Shown: one piece after another, positions 56,832 to 64,000 of the stretch | Layout of the letters: the number at the start of each line of letters is the position of its first letter | How positions within the stretch are numbered: position 1 is the stretch's first letter | From: Gnetum montanum | Lineage: Eukaryota; Streptophyta; Gnetopsida; Gnetales; Gnetaceae | Direction: 5' to 3' | Length of the DNA stretch: 64,000 bases | NCBI GenBank assembly: GCA_015680685.1 | Contig: MNCI01011411.1 | Coordinates: 182,569 to 246,568 of the forward strand | Position numbers and translations under genes: made by a program | Notes under the pieces: generated by a model | What the model was told of the DNA's origin: nothing | The model's database searches: none | The model's input: only the letters and a program-made list of their open reading frames with translations

Positions 56832-58640
56832 GTCATGCTTATCTATCATGCTAAAGATGTTATATATGTTCACTTGTTGTAGATTATCAAATTTGTTAAC
56901 ATCAATCATTCATTACAATATCAACAATGATAAACAACATCACAAACAAACATGTGAGTGCTAGGCATAATCAGGGCTATATGATGGCTTTAATGTTGCA
57001 TAATGAGACCTTGATGTAATCTTGAGTAGGCTTAAGTTTTAGTGAAAAACTTGCTTTCATGTATTTTCTCCTAGCCATTGTGGTCTTGATGGGAATTTTA
57101 GCTAAGGGATCCTTTGTGATGTTTCTAGCTTCAAGGTAAATGGTAGTTAGGCTACCTTAAGGGTGTTATGGCTATAGAGTAAAATAGTTTTATAGTCTTA
57201 GGATTTGGATATTTAAGATCAACTTGGTTTAACAAAATCAAGAGAGGTGTTTATTAAGGCTTTAAGGCTAGTTGAGTTTGCTCCCTCATCCTTGCATGAT
57301 AACAGAAGCATGTCAAATGGCACTTGTGTAACAAAATGATAAAAATTGATAGAACTAGTAAAATAATGTTAACAATAATGCAAAATTCTGTTGTAATAAT
57401 GCATAAATGAGAAAAAATGTTGAAACAAAGGTCTTGCAAGCATCCAAGTAGTGTCAAAAAAGGCTATAAGGCAATACAAGATAATGCAGGGTCAAACATG
57501 ATTATACCTTTGCCAGTTTAAAACCTTGGCAAGCTGTGGTTACATGATATCAAATGATGGTTAAAGATGGTCAAACCCCATTATCTAACACCAGTAAAAG
57601 GCTAAACAAAGGTTAAACATGATCAATAAAGTTCATAAGGAAGAGAATAAAGTGAATATGGTGCATAATGGGATCAAATAAAGGTCAAATCATGTTCAAA
57701 ACCATATAAAATGGTGCTAAATAAAGTCAAGCAAGGTTAAAACATGGTGGGGACAAAGCCAAACAAGGTTAAATAAGATAAAGTAGGCTATATATGGCCC
57801 AACATGGTCATGCAAGGCCACATTTTGTTGATTTTAGGCCTTGTTGGCCATGTGTTTGCTAGTTTAAGACCTTGGTGGACCATAGTAATGTCTAATTTTT
57901 CTAGTAAGGTCATTACAAGGAAAAAATGACATGAAACTTGGTAAAAGAGGATAAAGTTTGGTTGTAACAAGGTAAAGGTAAGGTAAGGCTCAAGCTAAGA
58001 CTATTCAAAGCATGGCCAACTAGAGGAGCAAGGTCAAGTAGTATTAAGTGCAAAAAATGATTTCAGTTTGAGAAGGCATTAATCACAACATTGGGTACTT
58101 TCCACAATTGGTATACCCCAAGGTATGAACTCAAAAATAAGAGAAAATGAAGGATTAATTTTCTTATGAAGAGAAATATTCTTATGCAAATATTGACATT
58201 AATGATACAAATTTTAGGGGTTGCAAAACCTTTACTAAAAATCAAAGGAAGTCCTACTATAACTATAGAGAGTGTCATTTTCTCCAAAGGCAAAAGCTAG
58301 AATGCATCGAAGGTTGCAAGCCAATAAACATCATAATCCCTAAGAGTGATGTACATATATAAAATTCTTAACCAAATAACATTTATGTATATTACTATTA
58401 TATATATATATATATATATGATGCCCCAAAATAGGAGGCCAAAATTGTTACTAGATTGATTCCAAGGTGCTGCCAACATTGACAATGATGCCCCGTTGTT
58501 AGTTTGCAGAGATTAGCCTCTGTTGTTGCCTTGAATGGTGGGAAAGTGATCCAATTTTAACTTAGGACCACAGCTACCATGAGGGATTTTTGCATTGCTG
58601 CCAACACCATGGTTGATGTTGTACAAGGTTCCAACATAGT
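56832..58640. other. Unassigned DNA with dispersed AAGGTTAAA words
   Basis: Between 57480 and 57780 a loose repeat of GGTTAAACATGGTCAA-type words recurs. No coding signal. ORFs on the minus strand (57254-58485) lack family features. Confidence 0.45.
58399..58419. repeat. (TA)n microsatellite
   Basis: About ten TA repeats. Confidence 0.9.
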
Positions 58641-59289
58641 GGCTAGGAAGTAGGGTAACACGATAGTAGTGATGCGCATTGAGCGTTCTGGCATAAATGG
58701 AGGAGTGGTAGCATTGCATGTGGAGGAGTGATAGGCCTATAGGGGGAGGTAGTGGCTAATGAAGATGAGTGGAGATGGTAGGGTAGAACACAAAATGACA
58801 TGTGCAAGGGTTTACACCTACAAGATATGGCAGTGTGGTAACGACAAGATGAATAGTGTGGTAGTGATAGGCCATGACGAGTTGAGCAAGCCATTGCTAT
58901 GGTTGAAATGGTTGATCATGAAGGTATGGAGGCATTGCAAAGCTTGGTAGTGTTCTAGATTTTCTAGTGTTTGTCGAAGTTATCTACAAAGGTGTGCACT
59001 ATGGTAGTTGGCAAGGCTAATTCCTAGATGAAGGTTGAGGAATGCATGCTGACGGTAAGGAAGGGAGTCGAAGATTGGGGCATGCGACAATGTAGTTGAG
59101 GGTTTATATTGTATGTAGTAGTTATGAATGATAGTATGCAGGTCATGGGTGGTGGTTTGTAGGAATATCAAGACTAATTAGGGTTGTGATGAAGTGGCAT
59201 CCATGTGAGGAGCATTGAGACTGCTAGAACCATAAAGGTCAATGGCTCCAGGGTTTGAAAGTTGCTCCTCTATGATCGTCCATGCTAGA

Positions 59290-59700
59290 TCCATGCTAAG
59301 TAGCATGCAGGAGAGGGTTATTAGTGTGGAAAGGCAACATCCACCTTGAGTAGCATGGATGAGGAGCTCAACATGGAAAGGCAGTGTCCATGTTGAGTAG
59401 CGTAGATGAGAAGGTGCTCAATGTGGACATGCAACATTCATGCTAGATCCATGCTAAGCAACATAGATGATGGGGGTGCTAAGTGTGGAAAGGTATCTAA
59501 GAAATGTAGATGAGGGGGTGCTAAGCGTGGAAAAGCAGTGTCCATGCTGAGAAGTGTGGAAGAGCAGGTGCTTAGTGTGAAAAGGCAACATCCATGATGA
59601 GCATTATGGATGAGGAGGTGCTTAGTGTGGAAAGGAAGCATCCATGCTAGATACATGTTAAGAAACATGGATGAGGGAGTGCTCAGTGTGGGCGATGAAG
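59290..59700. repeat. 50-bp hairpin minisatellite, copy 1
   Basis: Degenerate repeat of about 50 bp: GTGCTTAGTGTGGAAAGGCA then GCATCCATGCTGAGCAGCAT then GGATGAGGAG. The middle CATCCATGCTG-AG-CAGCATGGATG is a near-perfect palindrome. Confidence 0.8.
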
Positions 59701-60241
59701 AGTAGTGGCTACTATGATCACAGAGTAGGATGTGATGGGATGATGCAGAGGTAGAAAAGTAGTAGTAGGTGGTAAAGACATTAGGTGGGGGTGACTTATG
59801 AGAAGGCATCATAGTAGGTAGCCTTAAGGGCTAGTGAAACCCTGTGAAAGGTTGCACAACTTGTGAAGACCTACATGGCTTGACCCCTTATAGGGCCAAT
59901 GTAGCCCCCTACTGTGTGCTCACGATGGACTTGTGCAATGCTAGTGTGAGGGTGATGAAGTTGGTAGTAGCAGAAGGTAGGGGGCAAAGGTAGGGATAGG
60001 GGTTTGTGCTTGATCTGCAAAGGCATAGTAGAAAAAGGTAGCAGCCATGGCCCAAATGGCAAGCATGGGGAGTGGTAGTGTGGTAGCAACGATAGGCATA
60101 GAGAATGACAATGAGCGACCCCAAGGACTAGTGTATTTGATGAGAATTAATCATTCTCATAGAAATGGAGTGGTAGCATTGCATGCATAGGAGAAACAGT
60201 CCTATAAGGGGAGGTAGTGGCTGATGAAGGTGAGTGGCGAT

Positions 60242-60282
60242 GGGGGGGGGGGGGGGGGGGGAGAAAAAAAAAAAAAAACATN
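60242..60282. repeat. Poly-G run, poly-A run and N
   Basis: 20 G at 60242-60261, AG, then about 15 A, then N at 60282. It replaces sequence that is ordinary in unit 1 (58775-58840), so it is either a true expansion or a sequencing/gap artefact. Confidence 0.8.
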
Positions 60283-60719
60283 CTACAGGATTTGGTAGTG
60301 TGGTAACGACAAGGTGAATATCATGGTAGCGATAGGCCATGAGGGGTTGAGGAAGCCATTGCTGTAGTTGAAATGATTGATCATGAAGGTATGGAGGCAT
60401 TGTAAAGCTTGGAAGTGTTATGGGTTTTCTAGTGTTTGTTGACATTCTCTACAAAGGCATGCACTATGGCAGCTAGTAAGGCTAATGCCTAGACAAGGGT
60501 TGAGGAATGCATGTTGATGGTAAGGAAGGGAGTTAAAGATTGGGGCATGCAAAAATGCAGTGGAGGATTTGCCTTGTATGTAGTAGTCATGAATGATAGT
60601 ATGAAGATTAATTGGGGCTATGATGAGGTCGCATACACGTGAGGAGCACTGAGATTGTGAGCACCATGAAGGTCAATGGCTCCAAGGTTGGAAAGCTGAT
60701 CCTCTATGATCATCCATGT

Positions 60720-61110
60720 AGGATCCACATTGAATAGCATGGATGAGAGGGTGTTGAGTGTGGAAAGGCAACCTCCACCTTGAATAGTGTGGATGAGGAG
60801 GTGCTCAACATGGAAAGGCAGTGCCCATGTTGAGCAGCGTAGATGAGAAGGTGCTCAACTTGGGCAGGTAGCATTCATGCTAAGCAACATAAATGGGGCA
60901 CTTTAAGCATGGAAAGACATATAAGCAACATAGATGAGGGGGTGTTAAGCATGGAAAGGCAGTTTCCATGCTGAGCAGCATGGATGAGTAGGTGCTTAGT
61001 GTGAAAAGGTAGCATCCACATTGAGCAATGTGGATGAGAAGGTGCTTAGCATGGAAAGGAAGCATCCATGCTAGATCCACATTAAGTAACATGGATGAGG
61101 GGGTGTTCAG
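60720..61110. repeat. 50-bp hairpin minisatellite, copy 2
   Basis: GGTGCTTAG at 60991 and 61041, and GTGCTCAAC at 60801 and 60851, show the 50-bp period. Same palindromic unit as copy 1. Confidence 0.82.
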
Positions 61111-61556
61111 TGTGGGCGATGAAGAGTAGTGGCTACTATGAGAATAGAGTAGGATGTGGTGGGATGGCATGGAGGTAGATAAGTAGTAGTAGGTGGCAAA
61201 GATGTTAGGTGGGGATGACTTACGACATCATAGTAGGTAGCCCTAAGGGCTAGTGCAACCTTGTGAAAGGTTGTACAACCTGTGAAGACTTACATGGCTT
61301 GACCCTTTGCATGGCCAATGCAACCCCCTACTGTGTGGTCATGGTAGACTTGCACAGTGCTAGTGTGAGGGCGATGGAGTTGGTAGTAGTAGAAGGTAGA
61401 GGGTAGTGGCAAGGATAGGGGGTCTGTGCTTGATCTGCAAAGGTGTAGTAGCAAAAGGTAGTGGCCATGGCCCAAACGACAAGCATGGGGAGTGGCGATG
61501 TGGCAGTGATAGTAGGCATAGAGGATGGCGGTAGGTGATCCCAAGGGCTAGTGTGG

Positions 61557-63220
61557 CCTTGTATATGGTTGCGCAACTCTTTGCAAGGCCAACATGGACC
61601 CTACCATTTGGTTACTATGGTGTAGAAAGGGGGGGGGGGGGGGGGGGGGGGATGCAAGCAACAGGTGGCATTAGAATGCCAAGGTAGCATGGTGGAGATT
61701 TGCGATAGGTAACAACATGCCACAAAGAGGGTGAGGTAGGCACATAGTCAAATAGGTAGTAGGTGGCTAGGTGCATGAGAGCATGAGGGTGAGCAAAGGC
61801 TGGTGAGGTGATGTGCAAGAATGACAAGGTGTAGGCCTAGGTGGGCATGACAACACATGACTGTGCCTCAGCCCTACCACACATTGATGTGGCAGGGCCA
61901 CACTAATAGTAGGCACTACTAGTAATGCATAGTAGCCGATGTAGGGTCTTAGCCTAAGGCCTTGTTTAAAAAATGGTTTCTTATTTTATTTTTTTATTTA
62001 TATTATTTATTTTAAGTCAACAATTGGAATTGATTGCTTGCTTTATCCAAGCATATAGATACCATGTTAGTGGTATTTACAAATTTTTTTGTTGTATCAA
62101 TCTTAGAGGTAGGGGCACCAATGTTGCTCATGGTGATTTCTGTAAACATCTTGACATCATTTCCATAACCCATAATTTGCAAGGCCTACATTCTAAATAG
62201 CCATGTTGAGGATTAGCTGACACAGATAAGGCCATTGAAGTTGGTGAAGTTGATGCATCTCTAGCCTTTATTGTATGATTCTGTATCGTTAAGCACTTTT
62301 TAGAACTTTTAGGACAAGTAACTAGTGCATTTAACTCTAACGTGTTATTATTAAGTGGTCTGGTTAATAAATAAGTATTTGGATGAGCTCTAGGCATGTG
62401 AATGCTATTGATCAAGGTAGATATAACTACTCATAGATAACCACTTATGTGATTTATTTTCAACTAAAGCCAACTACAAAAACTTTGGTGGAGTGGGCAT
62501 GAGAGTTTGGTTGACAAGGCAGTTGATACCTTACCATGATGTTAGAAATGGGTTGATCAAGTGACCACTTTATTAGGAAGTAATTAATTAGAGAAGGAAA
62601 TAGGATTGGAAAGGAAGTGTGGGATTTCTTTTAGTTAAATCTTTTATAATATTCTACCTATTCTATATGGATGAATGTTTCATCAACTCATGGTTGTTTT
62701 ATTCTTTGATGATTGCATTTATGACTAGCCATTTTACTAATGGTTACATGTTTCTATTGTTTATAGGCCCATGAGTGTTGACAATGAATGGCTATGATGA
62801 TGTTGATCGTGGTTCTCCTTCTCCTTCCATGGCATCAATTCTTTGGATAGTGATGGACTTGTTATACTTTTTTGTTTCTATTTTCTTGTTATTGTATTTG
62901 CCTTCATTTAGCTACATTAGTCACAAAAACAATGCATTGCTTTTTTTTTTTTTTGCATGTTATGCAATGCAACTATGGTCATAGACATGTGGATGTTTTG
63001 GTATGTTTTTTGATTGTTGTCACACAATGTGACTATGACTACATTTTAGATCTAGATTTTTATGTTTTAAATGCATAAAGGATAGATGTAACAAGGCTAT
63101 AATAATATCTTGTAATGATTTTTATAAAGTAAAGTACATGCAAATAAGTAAAACTTGCAAATAATGTCATCAGGTAGACTAGCTATGACGTTGGTATAGG
63201 AACGAGAATAAGAGTTTGTT
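61557..63220. other. Unassigned DNA with homopolymer runs
   Basis: 23 G at 61629-61651 and 14 T at 62941-62954. The frames at 62128-62415 (-) and 62775-63078 (+) have no recognisable domain. Confidence 0.45.
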
Positions 63221-63227
63221 ATGCTCA

Positions 63228-63345
63228 TTAGTTTTAGGCCTTGGTAGGCCATAACATTACCAGTTTTAGGCCTTAGCGGGCTATGGGATTGCTAGTTTAA
63301 GGCCTTGGTGAGCCTAGTGCCAATTTTTGGCATTAGCGAGCTATC
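63228..63345. repeat. 29-bp minisatellite, 4 degenerate copies
   Basis: Units near 63228, 63257, 63289 and 63317 with TTAGTTTTAGGCCTTGGTAG-like sequence, the same unit as at 56571-56831. One 3-bp insertion breaks the period. Confidence 0.8.
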
Positions 63346-63639
63346 ATCCATATGTTGTCTAGCAAGTATGGAATGCTCTTGAAAGAGAACATAAGGCTAG
63401 AGCCAACAGTGAAACATGATATAATGTTGTAAAGGTAAACAAATAGTTGGTAAAAGAATGGATGAGACATTTACCATGAACTTATTGCTTGATCTTTAAG
63501 AAATCAAAGAATCCTTTTGGCATGATCCTATGGTCACTGTTTCTCTAGTTTAGCATGGTAAGTCATAGACATTTTAGTTGGTTTTCTCATGTCCCAGAGT
63601 TGGCATTACTTGCATTATTGTTGGCATTAGTATGAGTGT

Positions 63640-64000
63640 CAAAAGTTTTCTCTTGAATCTCTACCTCTGAACCTTGGTCAATGTTGACATAGTTAACTGA
63701 GGGTAGTAACACATTGTCCTCATGGATCATAATTTCCCCACCCTCATATGGAAAGTGAATATCATGATGTATAGGAGATGAAATTTCCTAAAGCTTTACC
63801 AACCATGGTCTCCCTAGGATCAAGTTGAAGCTAGGTGTCTCCTCAATGACTAGGAATTTGATAGATGTGGGAAATTGCTCACTGTTGGCACATTTGGCCA
63901 TTTCATGAAGCAGGTTGGTAAGATTAAATTGGTTAAGAGTTTTTGGAGAAGTGGCTAAAATTTTAGTTTGAGAGGAAAAGAATAAGTTAACAATAGCATT
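63640..64000 (-). pseudogene. Ty3/gypsy aspartic protease fragment, runs off the window
   Basis: Minus-strand translation: LTNLLHEMAKCANSEQFPTS, IKFLVIEETPSFNLILGRPW, LVKL, one stop, then ISSPIHHDIHFPYEGGEIMI and HEDNVLLPSVNYVN. The pattern F-V-I...N-x-ILGRPWL...S..H..I.FP is typical of the C-terminal half of plant gypsy protease, closer to Tat-type than to the E5/B type (DFPIIMGRAWL). The catalytic Asp and gag lie right of the window; no RT follows to the left. It may belong to T6. Confidence 0.75.

Larger units (their letters stand above)
58660..61556. repeat. 1.45-kb tandem duplication
   Basis: Unit 1 (about 58660-60133) and unit 2 (about 60140-61556) align end to end: GGAGTGGTAGCATTGCATG, AAGCCATTGCT-TGGTTGAAAT, GTATGGAGGCATTGCAAAGC, the 50-bp array, TGATCTGCAAAGG and GCATGGGGAGTGG occur once in each in the same order. 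The first junction of unit 2 lies near a poly-G run and N at 60282. Confidence 0.85.

Noticed and set aside
59438-61827. Several 60-125-codon minus-strand frames rich in Pro, His, Ser and Leu
   Set aside because: Produced by G-rich tandem repeats and poly-G runs on the plus strand; no domains.
62128-62415. 95-codon minus-strand frame as a possible host gene
   Set aside because: No recognised motif, no promoter or splice context, and surrounded by repeats.

Overview
The window looks like intergenic heterochromatin of a land plant with a large, transposon-bloated genome. A gymnosperm such as a conifer would fit, but the sequence does not prove it. I found no convincing host gene, rRNA, tRNA or CRISPR. 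Nearly everything recognisable is old retrotransposon sequence with many stops and frameshifts, much of it of the G-to-A / C-to-T kind expected from decay of methylated DNA. Primer-binding sites complementary to the 3' end of plant tRNA-Asp, and plant-type Ty3/gypsy and L1 domains, support a plant.

Layout. 1-3842: minus-strand Tat-like Ty3/gypsy element (T1), gag to 5' LTR, inserted into a plus-strand gypsy pol remnant (P2, 3846-6400). 6400-11101: AT-rich unassigned DNA with small tandem repeats. 11102-17352: complete minus-strand element E3 with two LTRs, gag and an extra ORF but no pol. 18860-21235: plus-strand integrase and LTR remnant E4. About 21600-54515: one plus-strand L1 LINE broken up by minus-strand LTR elements: E5 (21744-28867, gag-protease only), A (about 31350-50459) carrying B (34499 to about 49980) nested inside it, and D (51642-54018). 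A further LTR (T6, 54516-55485) sits at the LINE end. 55486-63600: repeat-rich unassigned DNA with minisatellites and a 1.45-kb tandem duplication. 63640-64000: a protease fragment of another minus-strand gypsy polyprotein.

E3, E5, A, B, D and E4 belong to one LTR superfamily. Pooled, its architecture is: LTR starting TGATGAG and ending CTCATCA; tRNA-Asp PBS; gag with a CX2CX3HX4C knuckle; protease; RT/RNase H; integrase and chromo-like tail; a purine-rich central PPT-like tract; a conserved noncoding cassette; an internal promoter-like block; ORF-C (N-terminal part like the 'putative plant transposon protein' domain, then a long coiled coil); a small hairpin; the PPT; the 3' LTR. B holds all modules; the others are deletion derivatives.

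The most interesting signal is that the LTR U3 regions carry arrays of short palindromes (GATATC type in most, GGGCCC type in B) just upstream of a TATAAATA box, and the same array plus a TATA-like box recurs inside the element just upstream of ORF-C. The internal copy matches the motif type of its own LTR. This suggests a second, U3-like promoter dedicated to ORF-C. Several single-N gaps flanked by about 45-bp duplicated ends are assembly artefacts and should not be read as biology.
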